A DNA stretch of 64,000 bases from an uncultured Brachyspira sp. (GTDB taxonomy: Bacteria; Spirochaetota; Brachyspiria; Brachyspirales; Brachyspiraceae). Both the position numbers and the translations under genes were made by a program. The stretch is from assembly GCF_910588665.1 (NCBI RefSeq), contig NZ_CAJUPR010000004.1, forward strand, positions 165,735 to 229,734. Direction: 5' to 3'. Shown in pieces: positions 9,326 to 18,634 of the stretch. The notes under the pieces are model-generated. The model did not search any database, was not told where the DNA came from, and worked only from the letters and a program-made list of their open reading frames with translations. Numbering within the stretch: position 1 is the stretch's first letter; the number at the start of each line of letters is the position of its first letter.

Positions 9326-11365
9326 TTATAATATATAATTATAATTGGATATTAAAATAGATAGTATAAATGATAATAATATTATAGATACAGTAAATAT
9401 TAAAAACTTAAAGCTGAAAGGCATAAATATAAATATTATTAATATAGATATTATAGCTGCAATAAACAGAGATACAGCATATAAAATATTTAATGATTTT
9501 CTTTGATATGATTGTGACTGTCTTCTGTAAAAAATAGATATTATTGATGAAGATAATAAAGAAACAGAAAATGCAGAAATTACTATAAATAAAATAATAA
9601 TTATTTTATTTGAATTATTATATTTGCTGTAATATTTTTTATTATATGCTGCAACTTTTAAATTATTGCTGCTTATAATGCCGCTTTTGCTTAAAATAGA
9701 GTTCATATTGTCATTATATGAAAAAATCAGTATGCTTTCATTATACGGAGATTTATTGCCTTCCTTAAGATATATAAAATTATTCATAGAGTTTATATCG
9801 CCTATAATATCATAGTTTCTATATTTTAAATCATATATTCCGCTTACATAAAAATATTCCGTTTCAAGCCAGCCTCTTGATGCTTTTGCTATCAATGACA
9901 GAGCATCTCCTATTTTAAGATTTAAATAATCGGCTAAATATTTTCCTGCAATAATCTCTTTTTTAGGACTTTCAAATATTCTGCCTTCTATTATAATATT
10001 GGATATGCTTAATCCGTTTTCAAGTATATTTTTTTCATAAGTATAAACTCTTGAGCCTATGCTTCCAGTTCTTATAACAGCTGCTGCGGGAAAACTTAAT
10101 ACCCGTTCAATTTCTGCATATTTGTCATAAGAATAAATTTCATTAAACAGCATATTGCTTATATTATCATTATATAAAGAGCCGTTCAATAAAAATGTAT
10201 TTTCTGATGTGTTGTTTTTTACTATCCTTACAATACTTTCCGGTTTTTCATTGTTATTTAAGTTATTATTTGCTGCAAATGAAAGAAACGGAATATATAA
10301 TAATATAAAAGCCGCTGTATAAATAAATACCGTACCAGACATAATTAATATATTTTTATATTTTGATGTAAATAGTTTTTTTAAAAAATAATATTTAATA
10401 TCGGCGCATATATGAGATATTATATTAATAATAATCATATAGGTGTATATATAATTAAATATAAAATCTTTTTGATAATATAATTTTATAATAATAATAT
10501 ATATAATAAATGATATTATAAAACCTATAAGAGAAGATAATATCTTTATTTTTAATAGCCTCTTATATTTATAATATGAATTAATAAATATTGATGCTGA
10601 AAATATAGAAAATAAATATGCTAATAATATATAAATATTGAATCTGCTGTTATTTTTATTAATGCCGTAATTCTCTTCTAAAATATCTCTCTTAGAATAT
10701 AAAGAAAAATCATCTCCGTAAATTTCTTTTATATTATTATCATATCTGATTAAATCTTTAATATTTTTTTTAATATATACTTCCGTAGCGGCATTTTTCA
10801 AACCTGTAAAATTATTCAAATTATTAATATCTATTAAGGCATAATTATAATTTAATTTTTCCGATACTTCTATTACGGTATATTCTTCTGCATTATAATG
10901 TCCCGTTTTTGCAATAAGTTTTAATATAACTATATCATTGGTGTTTATATCCAATACGGAAGATATAGATTTGCTTATGATTATAGAATTATTTGAGTTA
11001 AAGTTTTTTAATGTATAATCTGTTAAAATATCAAAAACTTTTTCATCATTTTTTATATCGATTCCGTTTATAATAATTTCTTCTTCTCCTAAATGGGTTA
11101 TTAAACTGGCTCTGTATTTCAGTCTTGACGCTATATCGCTTGATTTGAATATTTCTTTTAGTTTTTCTTCTTTTTGAATATAATCATATATATAATAATC
11201 GTCCGATATATAATCTCTTAAATGCATATAATTGGTATTCATTATATTTATAGAACTTAAAGATGTATCATTATAATCATCGGTTTTTACATAATTTAAG
11301 GATAATAGGGCGGCTAATGTAATTATTGCAGAAATCAGACAAATTAGTATGCTTGTTTTTTTCAT
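9326..11365 (-). CDS. FtsX/MacB-like permease-type membrane protein
   Basis: A 679-residue protein. It has an N-terminal membrane helix (about 5-25), a first extracytoplasmic domain (about 30-240), four hydrophobic helices (about 242-366), a second extracytoplasmic domain (about 370-590) and two or three C-terminal helices. The segment with GRIFESPKKEIIAGKYLADYL, LKIGD and a following YFYVSGIYDLKYRNYD resembles the MacB periplasmic core domain of ABC permeases. No ATP-binding subunit lies next to it, so its partner is elsewhere or it is a divergent non-transport member. Very high isoleucine, asparagine and tyrosine content reflects the AT bias. Confidence 0.55.
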   Translation of the reverse strand: MKKTSILICLISAIITLAALLSLNYVKTDDYNDTSLSSINIMNTNYMHLRDYISDDYYIYDYIQKEEKLKEIFKSSDIASRLKYRASLITHLGEEEIIINGIDIKNDEKVFDILTDYTLKNFNSNNSIIISKSISSVLDINTNDIVILKLIAKTGHYNAEEYTVIEVSEKLNYNYALIDINNLNNFTGLKNAATEVYIKKNIKDLIRYDNNIKEIYGDDFSLYSKRDILEENYGINKNNSRFNIYILLAYLFSIFSASIFINSYYKYKRLLKIKILSSLIGFIISFIIYIIIIKLYYQKDFIFNYIYTYMIIINIISHICADIKYYFLKKLFTSKYKNILIMSGTVFIYTAAFILLYIPFLSFAANNNLNNNEKPESIVRIVKNNTSENTFLLNGSLYNDNISNMLFNEIYSYDKYAEIERVLSFPAAAVIRTGSIGSRVYTYEKNILENGLSISNIIIEGRIFESPKKEIIAGKYLADYLNLKIGDALSLIAKASRGWLETEYFYVSGIYDLKYRNYDIIGDINSMNNFIYLKEGNKSPYNESILIFSYNDNMNSILSKSGIISSNNLKVAAYNKKYYSKYNNSNKIIIILFIVISAFSVSLLSSSIISIFYRRQSQSYQRKSLNILYAVSLFIAAIISILIIFIFMPFSFKFLIFTVSIILLSFILSILISNYNYIL

Positions 11366-11608
11366 AAATATTCCGTATAAAAAACTGTATTTATGAAATT
11401 ATATCTTAATAGTAATTTTTGTAAATAGTAAATATTATTTTTTGATAAACTGATTACAGCTTTATTAAAATACTGACATATAAAGTTATACATCAGCATA
11501 TAAATTATTTTTTAATATTTAAAATTATTATTAAAATAGAGGCATTATTTTATTGGTATCAAACCCTATAACTTTTGTAACTATTAAAAACATATTTGAA
11601 GTGTCTTC
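11366..11608. other. AT-rich intergenic region with no recognised gene
   Basis: About 240 bases between the permease and glycosyltransferase genes. I see no open frame with a ribosome site and no strong hairpin with a T-run. Confidence 0.5.
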
Positions 11609-12805
11609 TTAAAAATATTTACTATGTTTATTATCTATTAATTCACATATAGTATCAGCTGATATTAAATTTAGAAAATCTTTATTATAATAATGTTCAT
11701 AATAAGGATTATCAAAAGAATTTTCTGGTATTGGTGTAGAAACAATTTTATATTTTTTAAATTTATCAGGATAATTTATAAATCTTATAAAATTTGCTCC
11801 GCTTGAAATTACAATTATATTTGAACCAACTGTCATTGCCATATGATACCCTCCTGAATCATTACTAATGACTATTTTAGATTTATTTATTATGTAAAAT
11901 ATGCTGTTGATATCATATTTGCCACATATAGATTTTATATATTGTCTATTTTGTATTATCTTATTAGCTATTTGCTGATCATTCATAGATCCAGCAATAT
12001 AGGAAATAATATTATATTTTTCATATAAATGATCACATACTTTTTGAAAATTTAAATAATTCCATTTTCTATCATCATTTGTAGCACCTATAAATATTAA
12101 AGCATAATTTTCATAAAAATTAAAATTAATATTTTTAAATATTTCTTCTTTTAATTCTATAGATATACTTGATATATCTATAGAATGATTAAATAATTTT
12201 TCAAAGAAATGTATATTCCTATACAATTCAAACATATCATTTTCATCACTATATATAACTTTAGTATAAGCACTAATGTCTGTTCTTTGTCTTTGAGACA
12301 TTACAAATAATCCTCCATAACTTCCTATTTTATCATTAGCATTAATTAATTTACAAAAATCATCAGTCCATGTTCCTCTTAAATAATAATTTGATATAAG
12401 AATATCATAATTAATATTGGAAAAAAACTTTTTAGCAGTTACATTTTTATTATTTATATTACCTTCAAAATATATATATTGATTTATATATTCATTGTCA
12501 AAAGATAGTACTATATCTATAAATCTATCATTTCCAATAAAAGTTATTTTATCATATTTATAGTAATCTCTAATGAATGGTAATATTGGTCTAAACATTA
12601 AATAATCACCGATTCCAGCATCAAAATATATAGCTATATTTTTTTTATGATCGCAATAGTTTAAATTTATAACTTTAAAACTATCATTTTTTTCATAATG
12701 ATTAGTTGCTACATATAATAAATATTCTCTAAGAGAATTTCTTAATTTTTTAAAAGGTATCCACCATACAATATTATCTATACATCTTTTGATATTATCA
12801 TTCAT
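11609..12805 (-). CDS. Glycosyltransferase family 9-like (heptosyltransferase-type) protein
   Basis: Likely sugar transferase for lipooligosaccharide or another surface glycan. The N-terminal half has the GT9-like FDAGIGDYLMFRPILPFI pattern, equivalent to the 'GD....P' motif of heptosyltransferases. The C-terminal half has ALIFIGATNDDRKWNYLNF and ISNDSGGYHMAMTVGSNIIV, matching the GT9 nucleotide-sugar pocket. The start is set at 12805, because AGGAG lies eight bases before that ATG, inside the longer frame that could begin at 12823. It is the second gene of a pair with the GT2 gene upstream, with a gap of about 30 bases. Its codon use is even more AT-rich than its neighbours, as is common for surface glycan genes. 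Confidence 0.8.
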   Translation of the reverse strand: MNDNIKRCIDNIVWWIPFKKLRNSLREYLLYVATNHYEKNDSFKVINLNYCDHKKNIAIYFDAGIGDYLMFRPILPFIRDYYKYDKITFIGNDRFIDIVLSFDNEYINQYIYFEGNINNKNVTAKKFFSNINYDILISNYYLRGTWTDDFCKLINANDKIGSYGGLFVMSQRQRTDISAYTKVIYSDENDMFELYRNIHFFEKLFNHSIDISSISIELKEEIFKNINFNFYENYALIFIGATNDDRKWNYLNFQKVCDHLYEKYNIISYIAGSMNDQQIANKIIQNRQYIKSICGKYDINSIFYIINKSKIVISNDSGGYHMAMTVGSNIIVISSGANFIRFINYPDKFKKYKIVSTPIPENSFDNPYYEHYYNKDFLNLISADTICELIDNKHSKYF

Positions 12806-12836
12806 TAAAATACTCCTAATCATATTAAAACAGTTT

Positions 12837-14078
12837 TTATTTTACAAAATTATACAGATCTATTAAATACCATAAATTCCTTTTATCACATATATCTAAA
12901 AAAATTTCTTCAGTTATATATCCGTCTTTTATATTATCAATAATTAATTTTTTTAATAATTCTCTTTGAATATTATGAATATTAATATCATTTTCAGTTT
13001 GTTTGGTTTTATGAAATTTGATATCTATAAAAGTGTAGGTTAATCTATAAAAAGTAACAAAAAAATTATACATTTCTATATCAACATCACAAATATTTAA
13101 TTTTTTAGAATAATCAAATATATTTTTTATTGCTTCATATTTATCAATTATATACTTGTTGTTAACAATATTAGTAACCGATTCTTTTCTCCTATAGTGA
13201 AAATATAATGGAATAGGTATATATTCTAATGAATTAGAAATGGAAAATATCTTAAAAAGCCCAACCATATCCTGACTATAAATATTTTCAGGAATAAAAT
13301 CACAATCTAATTTATCTAGTAATTCTTTTTTATAAATTTTATCCCATAAAGGCGCATGCATTTTTTCTATACATAATAAATGTAATATGTAATATCCGTA
13401 TAAAAATTGTTGTATATTTATATGCATATCCGTTATTTCATCATTTTCTATCCAATAATAATTAAAACAAACTATATCAGTATTATTTAATAACATTCTT
13501 GAAACGGCTATTTCATAGGCATTTAAAGCAACAGTATCATCAGGATCAGCAAATCCTATAGCATATCCTTTAGCTTCTTTCAATCCTGTCATTCTAGCGC
13601 CGCCGGATCCCTTATTTTCTTTATGTTTTATATATTTTATTCTTTTATCTTTTGAAGCATATTCTTCGCATATCAAATTATCTTCTTTATTTGGCGAACA
13701 ATCATTAACTAATATTATTTCTATTTCTTTCAAAGTTTGATTAACTAAGCTATCTAAACAATTTACTAAATATTCTCTGCCTATATTGTATATAGGTACA
13801 ATTATAGATATATAAGGCGGTTTAATTTTATTAAATATATTTTTATCATAATTATATTCTTCTGAAGCAATATGATTTAATTTTACTTTTATATCTCTAT
13901 AAAAGTAAGGTATATTGTTTACTTGATTTTCTATATTATTTACCTTTAATTTTATCTCATTTATTTGAGATAATAACAAATTTATTTTATTTTTTAAAGG
14001 CTTTGTGGTTATTTTTATTCCGCAAATATTTCTAACTTGATATATTCCGTCATCATATTTACTATAAAAAAAATTCAT
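12837..14078 (-). CDS. Glycosyltransferase family 2 protein with N-terminal coiled coil
   Basis: GT-A fold transferase, probably for a surface polysaccharide or lipooligosaccharide. About 85 residues with a heptad-like asparagine/isoleucine coiled segment precede the GT2 domain. The domain shows ISIIVPIYNIGREYLVNCLDSL, EIILVNDCSPN and the DPDD metal-binding motif in GFADPDDTV. I placed the start at the ATG at 14078, because AGGTGG lies six bases upstream. A GTG at 14087 would itself overlap that ribosome site. A hairpin and a short tandem repeat lie upstream (14111-14228). Acceptor and donor are unknown. Confidence 0.85.
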   Translation of the reverse strand: MNFFYSKYDDGIYQVRNICGIKITTKPLKNKINLLLSQINEIKLKVNNIENQVNNIPYFYRDIKVKLNHIASEEYNYDKNIFNKIKPPYISIIVPIYNIGREYLVNCLDSLVNQTLKEIEIILVNDCSPNKEDNLICEEYASKDKRIKYIKHKENKGSGGARMTGLKEAKGYAIGFADPDDTVALNAYEIAVSRMLLNNTDIVCFNYYWIENDEITDMHINIQQFLYGYYILHLLCIEKMHAPLWDKIYKKELLDKLDCDFIPENIYSQDMVGLFKIFSISNSLEYIPIPLYFHYRRKESVTNIVNNKYIIDKYEAIKNIFDYSKKLNICDVDIEMYNFFVTFYRLTYTFIDIKFHKTKQTENDINIHNIQRELLKKLIIDNIKDGYITEEIFLDICDKRNLWYLIDLYNFVK

Positions 14079-14110
14079 AATTACCACCTATAAAAAATTA
14101 TGCAATAAAA

Positions 14111-14148
14111 AACCTATTCTGCAAGATTAATTTCTTGCGGAATAGGTT
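14111..14148 (-). terminator. Strong intrinsic terminator, lysS end or glycosyltransferase leader attenuator
   Basis: AACCTATTCTGCAAGA pairs with TCTTGCGGAATAGGTT, a 16-bp stem with one G-T pair and a six-base loop. Read on the minus strand it is followed by TTTTTTATT. It ends 33 bases before the glycosyltransferase ATG. It therefore either terminates lysS or acts as an attenuator if the glycosyltransferase promoter lies upstream of it. Confidence 0.9.
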
Positions 14149-14202
14149 GTAATTTATTTATTTTTATTGTAATATTATTTATATATTCTCTGCATATTTG
14201 CG

Positions 14203-14228
14203 TCTTGTCTTGTCTTGTCTTGTCTTGT
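14203..14228. repeat. Pentanucleotide tandem repeat (TCTTG)x5
   Basis: Five perfect copies of TCTTG (CAAGA on the minus strand) plus one extra T. A TATAAT box lies directly upstream on the minus strand at 14234-14239, with no good -35 element. The tract is non-coding and lies between lysS and the glycosyltransferase pair. Such tracts can change copy number by slipped-strand mispairing. Confidence 0.9.
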
Positions 14229-14347
14229 AAAACATTATAGTTCCTAATAAAAAATATTATACTTTAAATAAAGTAAATATTAAATAATTAATTTAGTCAA
14301 CCAAATTATATATTTTTAGATTTAATCTGATTAAAAACGATATTTCA

Positions 14348-15862
14348 TTAATCTGACTTTCTCATCTGAGGAAAAAGTATTGTGTCTCTGATGCTTTGAA
14401 CATTTAATAAAAGCATAGCCATTCTGTCAATACCTATTCCAAGTCCGCCTGTGGGAGGAAGTCCGTATTCCAAAGCATTAATGTAATCTAAATCCATATC
14501 CATAGTTTCATCTTCTCCGCGTGCTTTTGCTTTCAGCTGTTCTTCAAAACGCTCTTTTTGATCTATAGGATCATTAAGTTCGCTGAAGCCGTTAGACATC
14601 TCCATTCCTCCTATAAACAGCTCATATCTTTCCGTAATATCCGAATTATCAGAGTATGATTTTGAAAGAGGGGAAACTGATTTCGGATAATTGATAACGA
14701 ATGTAGGCTGTATTAATTTATCTTCAACTTTATCTTCAAATACGGCAACCATTACTTCCCATTTATTAGGTTTAGTTTTTGAAGTGTCTATTTCTACGCC
14801 TATAGATTTTGCTTTTTTCAATGCCTCTTCATCTGAAGATACTGCATTAAAATCGATTCCTGAATGCTCTTTAACTATATTAACCATAGAAACTCTTTCA
14901 AACGGAGGCTTAAAGTTAATCTCATATTCTTTATATTTAGAAATGTATTTTCCATTTAATTTAAAGCATACTTTAGAAAAAATATCTTCAACAAGCTCCA
15001 TAACTTTATAAAAGTCGGCATAAGCCATATATGCTTCCATCATAGTAAACTCTGGATTATGCTTTGTAGATATTCCCTCATTTCTGAAATTTCTATTAAG
15101 TTCAAATACTCTGTCAAAACCTCCTACAACAAGTCTCTTCAAATAAAGTTCGGGTGCTATTCTTAAATAGAGAGTCATATCCAAAGTATTATGATGCGTG
15201 ATAAAAGGCTTGGCTTTGGCGCCTCCTATAAGAGGATGCATCATAGGAGTTTCAACTTCTAAAAAATTATGCTCTGTCATTATTTCTCTTATAGAAGATA
15301 TCATTTTTGAGCGTTTAATAAAAGAGGCTTTTACATCATCATTCATTATTAAATCAACATATCTCTGTCTGTATCTGAGTTCCGTATCCGTTAATCCATG
15401 AAATTTTTCTGGCAGAGGATTAAGCGATTTTGTAAGAAGTTTTAATTCGCCTGCATATACAGTTATTTCTCCCGTTTTGGTTTTGAATACGGTCCCTTTA
15501 ATGCCTATAATATCTCCTATATCTATAAGTTTTTTAAATACCGTATTATAAAACTCGTCTCCTATTTTATCTCTTTGTATATAAGCCTGAATAGTTCCAG
15601 AAGAATCTTTTATAGTAAGAAATGAGGATTTGCCCATTACTCTGTAAAGCATAATTCTGCCGGCAATTGACACTTCCGTCTGATTTTTTTCCAACTCGTC
15701 AAATTGTTCAGATATGTCTTTTGACTTATAAGTTATATTATAGCTGTTTGGAAACGGGTTAATTCCCATATTTCTTAAAGTATTTAATTTTTCTTTTCTG
15801 TTTTCTTTTTCCGCATTTCTTTCCGAAACAGTATTTTCAGAATTATTTTGATTTTCCGACAT
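14348..15862 (-). CDS. lysS: Lysyl-tRNA synthetase, class II
   Basis: Charges tRNA-Lys in the cytoplasm. The 504-residue length is normal. An N-terminal OB-fold anticodon-binding domain (about residues 60-175, including VSIAGRIMLYRVMGKSSF) is followed by the class II core. Motif 1 lies around EIMTEHNFLEVETPMMHP, motif 2 is FELNRNFRNEGISTKHNPEFT, and motif 3 is GLGIGIDRMAMLL. The family signature YRQRYVDLI is also present. The first 25 residues are a charged extension rich in N and E. The gene is monocistronic by appearance. The hairpin at 14111-14148 lies about 200 bases downstream. Confidence 0.97.
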   Translation of the reverse strand: MSENQNNSENTVSERNAEKENRKEKLNTLRNMGINPFPNSYNITYKSKDISEQFDELEKNQTEVSIAGRIMLYRVMGKSSFLTIKDSSGTIQAYIQRDKIGDEFYNTVFKKLIDIGDIIGIKGTVFKTKTGEITVYAGELKLLTKSLNPLPEKFHGLTDTELRYRQRYVDLIMNDDVKASFIKRSKMISSIREIMTEHNFLEVETPMMHPLIGGAKAKPFITHHNTLDMTLYLRIAPELYLKRLVVGGFDRVFELNRNFRNEGISTKHNPEFTMMEAYMAYADFYKVMELVEDIFSKVCFKLNGKYISKYKEYEINFKPPFERVSMVNIVKEHSGIDFNAVSSDEEALKKAKSIGVEIDTSKTKPNKWEVMVAVFEDKVEDKLIQPTFVINYPKSVSPLSKSYSDNSDITERYELFIGGMEMSNGFSELNDPIDQKERFEEQLKAKARGEDETMDMDLDYINALEYGLPPTGGLGIGIDRMAMLLLNVQSIRDTILFPQMRKSD

Positions 15863-16036
15863 TAAATTATCCTTAAACTTAAAAATTATTTGTTATTTAT
15901 AATGAAAATAACATGAAAAAATATTATATTAATATATATTAAAAATAAAAAAAATTCTATAATAAAATGTATTTTTATATTATTAATAAATAATTACAGT
16001 TTTATAAAAAATGAAAATATATTAGCATATAACATT

Positions 16037-16453
16037 ATGTATAATAAGCTTAAAATTATAAAATATAAAATAACCATTTATTTAATGGCAATTATTTTTT
16101 TGTGCGCATCTTTTATAATAGTTTATATTTATTTTGTCTTTGATAGTAATAATATAATAAAAGTTAATGCAAATATAGAAAGTATTGAATATTATGAATA
16201 TGGTATTATTAAAAAAAATAAATTTGCTAATATAGTTTACAGCTTTAATTACAGTAATAAAAATATTATTCTTACCAATTCATATTTAAAATATAATGAA
16301 AGTAATTTTATCATTAATTCAAAATCTGAAATTTTATATAATAGTAAAACTAATTCAATAGCTGCAAAGCCCAGAGCATATACATTAATTTTTGCATTTA
16401 TATTTATGTTTTTATCTATAGTCTTAATAGTATTTACATTTAAGTTAAAATAA
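16037..16453 (+). CDS. Small two-helix membrane protein, DUF3592-like
   Basis: A 138-residue protein with a hydrophobic helix at about 12-35, a 75-residue beta-rich extracytoplasmic part and a second helix at about 113-135. The middle part (VNANIESIEYYEY...NIVYSFNYSNKNI) has the spacing of DUF3592 proteins, in which a strand-rich domain sits between two helices. The match is weak. The function is unknown. It is convergent with the ankyrin-repeat gene and has only a weak ribosome site. Confidence 0.5.
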   Translation: MYNKLKIIKYKITIYLMAIIFLCASFIIVYIYFVFDSNNIIKVNANIESIEYYEYGIIKKNKFANIVYSFNYSNKNIILTNSYLKYNESNFIINSKSEILYNSKTNSIAAKPRAYTLIFAFIFMFLSIVLIVFTFKLK

Positions 16454-16471
16454 CGGTATAACTAAATATTA

Positions 16472-16807
16472 TTATTTTCCATTTTTCTTTAAAAGCTTTG
16501 CAGTATCATTATGTCCATTTTTTTCTGCATAATCTAAAGCAGTCCAGCCTTCATCATCTTGAATATTAATATCTGCTCCTGCCTTTATTAATTCCTTTGC
16601 TGTTTCAGTATGACCATTATATATAGCCCACATTAAAGCAGTAAAGCCGTTATAATCTTGAATATTAATGTCAGCTCCTAAAGCTAAGAGCTCTTTTACT
16701 TTTTTAGTATTTCCATTCTCTGAAGCTGTTAGAAAGTTTTCTTCATTTTGTGTCAGAGAATATAAATTAAAAGATATTAAAATTAAAACAGCTAATATTT
16801 TTTTCAT
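16472..16807 (-). CDS. Exported ankyrin-repeat protein
   Basis: A 111-residue protein with an N-terminal signal peptide of about 17 residues (MKKILAVLILISFNLYS) followed by about three ankyrin repeats. The repeat signatures are FLTASENGNTKKVKELLALG, GFTALMWAIYNGHTETAKELI and GWTALDYAEKNGHNDTAKLL. Such repeats mediate protein-protein binding. Export to the periplasm is inferred from the signal peptide. The protein is complete, ending in a capping half-repeat. No partner gene is adjacent. Confidence 0.88.
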   Translation of the reverse strand: MKKILAVLILISFNLYSLTQNEENFLTASENGNTKKVKELLALGADINIQDYNGFTALMWAIYNGHTETAKELIKAGADINIQDDEGWTALDYAEKNGHNDTAKLLKKNGK

Positions 16808-17016
16808 TGTTTTATTCCTTTTTTCATTTTTTTCTTAAAGAACGCAAAAGCTTTGCAATTTTGATATGCCTATATACTTTATAAAAAAGCCTGTTAATTA
16901 TAATACAAAAAAAATTATTAGCAATAATCAGTAATTTTGATTATATAAAAAATGAATATATGAGTTTTAAATAATATTTTTAATTATTAATTTATTTTAA
17001 TATTTTCATTTTTTTA

Positions 17017-17045
17017 TTTACAATATAATTTTGTTTTACTATACT
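17017..17045 (+). promoter_or_regulatory. Candidate sigma-70 promoter of the symporter/mutarotase operon
   Basis: TTTACA at 17017-17022 and TATACT at 17040-17045 have the optimal 17-base spacing and lie 44 bases before the symporter ATG. A ribosome site (AGGAG) is present near 17078. Confidence 0.6.
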
Positions 17046-17050
17046 ATAAA

Positions 17051-17064
17051 TGTTCGCTTGAACA
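17051..17064. promoter_or_regulatory. Candidate operator, TGTTC-N4-GAACA palindrome
   Basis: A perfect inverted repeat TGTTC-GCTT-GAACA starts six bases after the -10 box, so it covers the expected transcription start. This position suits a repressor. No regulator gene is adjacent, so the cognate protein is unknown. Confidence 0.45.
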
Positions 17065-17088
17065 ATATTATTTATTAGGAGAACAAAT

Positions 17089-18618
17089 ATGGCTTGGCAT
17101 TGGTTTGATTGGATAGTTATCGGACTATACTTTATAGTAATGTTTTTAATAGGTATGTTTTTTGCTAAAAGAACAAAATCTACAGATGACTATTTTAAAG
17201 CAGGGGGAAGGGTTCCTGCATTGGTTACGGCTATGAGTATTTATGCTACAGCTTTATCATCTATTTCATTTATTGCCATACCTGCTTCCGTTTATAATAA
17301 CAGCTGGCTTTTGGGTATGGCGCCTTTAGGAATTATTTTAATGGTATTATGGGCTGCCCATACATTTGTACCATTTTTCAGAAGGGTTAATGTTACAACC
17401 GCTTATGAGTATTTGGGAAGAAGATTTGATGATTCTTTCAGATTGATTGGAAGCTTAACATTTATACTTTTTCATATAGTAAGAATGGCTATAGTAATTT
17501 ATCTTCCTACTTTAGCTATTCAGCATGTACTGCCTTCCCTTAATCCTGTTTTAATAACCGTTATTGTTTCTATATTCTGCGTGGCATATACATCTATGGG
17601 CGGTATAGAAGCCGTATTATGGTCAGATGCCATACAAACGGTTGTCCTTCTTTTAGGAGCTTTTTTAGTAATTATTGTAGGGTTTTCGTCCGCTCCTGAA
17701 GGAATAGGGCAGGGATTCAAATTATTAGCCGATGACGGTAAGATTATAACTCCTGATTTCTTCTCATTAGATTTAGCTAAATCAAGTATTTGGGTTATGA
17801 TAATAGGAGGCTTTGTTAACTCTATTTATTCTTATGTTGGAAGTCAGGATATAGTTCAAAGATATGCCACAAATAAAGATGAAAATGAAGCTAAAAAAAG
17901 TTTATTTATGAATGTTCCTTTACTTTTGACTAGTATAATAATATTTATCGGTATGGGTTCTGCTTTATATATATATTTCCATTTTAAAACAGCACTCCCT
18001 GAAAATATTAACGGTAATTCCATACTTCCTTACTTTGTTGTAAATGCTTTGCCTGTCGGCATATCTGGTTTGGTAATAGCAGCCATATTTGCAGCCGCTC
18101 AGTCCACAGTATCTTCCAGTCTGAACTCTGTTTCTACCTGTATGACCGCCGATATATTAGAATATCTTAAACCAGGAATGCAAGATTCGTCTAAATTAAA
18201 ATTTGCAAGATTATCAAGCTGGATAGTCGGTATATTCGGAACCTTGATTGCTATTTATTTCATATATAATGGTCAGGGCGATATGTTTTTATATTTCCAA
18301 GCAATAACAGGACTTTTAGGCGGACCTATAGCTGCAGTATTTCTGGTAGGCATATTCTTTGATAAGGTGGAAACAAAAGCTGTATGGATTGGATTTATAG
18401 TTTCCGTTATAGTGGCATTCTATATAAGCGATCCTGCAGGTATGCTTAGTAAATTTATACCTATGTATTCTAAACCTAAGATATTTGAGTTTATGATTTC
18501 ATTTATAATTATAGGTGTCGGTATAATAGGCTCTTTATTAGCTTCTTTTGCCTTCGGAAAACCAAGCGCAGAGAAAATAAAAGGTTTAACTTATTCTGCA
18601 ACTATGAAAAATAAATAA
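17089..18618 (+). CDS. Sodium:solute symporter, probable sialic acid transporter
   Basis: Sodium-coupled inner-membrane transporter of 509 residues with about 13 membrane helices, the length typical of SSS (SLC5) proteins. It starts with WFDWIVIGLYFIVMFLIGMFFAKR and carries the SSS-type segment STDDYFKAGGRVPALVTAMSIYATALSSISF. The central AAQSTVSSSLNSVSTCMTADI region corresponds to the conserved Na-binding TM8 'S-S-S/T' pattern. A sialic acid substrate is inferred from the next gene, a kelch-type sialate mutarotase-like protein 16 bases downstream, a pairing known for SiaT-type transporters. No lyase or kinase for sialate is in the window. Confidence 0.88.
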   Translation: MAWHWFDWIVIGLYFIVMFLIGMFFAKRTKSTDDYFKAGGRVPALVTAMSIYATALSSISFIAIPASVYNNSWLLGMAPLGIILMVLWAAHTFVPFFRRVNVTTAYEYLGRRFDDSFRLIGSLTFILFHIVRMAIVIYLPTLAIQHVLPSLNPVLITVIVSIFCVAYTSMGGIEAVLWSDAIQTVVLLLGAFLVIIVGFSSAPEGIGQGFKLLADDGKIITPDFFSLDLAKSSIWVMIIGGFVNSIYSYVGSQDIVQRYATNKDENEAKKSLFMNVPLLLTSIIIFIGMGSALYIYFHFKTALPENINGNSILPYFVVNALPVGISGLVIAAIFAAAQSTVSSSLNSVSTCMTADILEYLKPGMQDSSKLKFARLSSWIVGIFGTLIAIYFIYNGQGDMFLYFQAITGLLGGPIAAVFLVGIFFDKVETKAVWIGFIVSVIVAFYISDPAGMLSKFIPMYSKPKIFEFMISFIIIGVGIIGSLLASFAFGKPSAEKIKGLTYSATMKNK

Positions 18619-18634
18619 TAATAAAGGAACTGTA

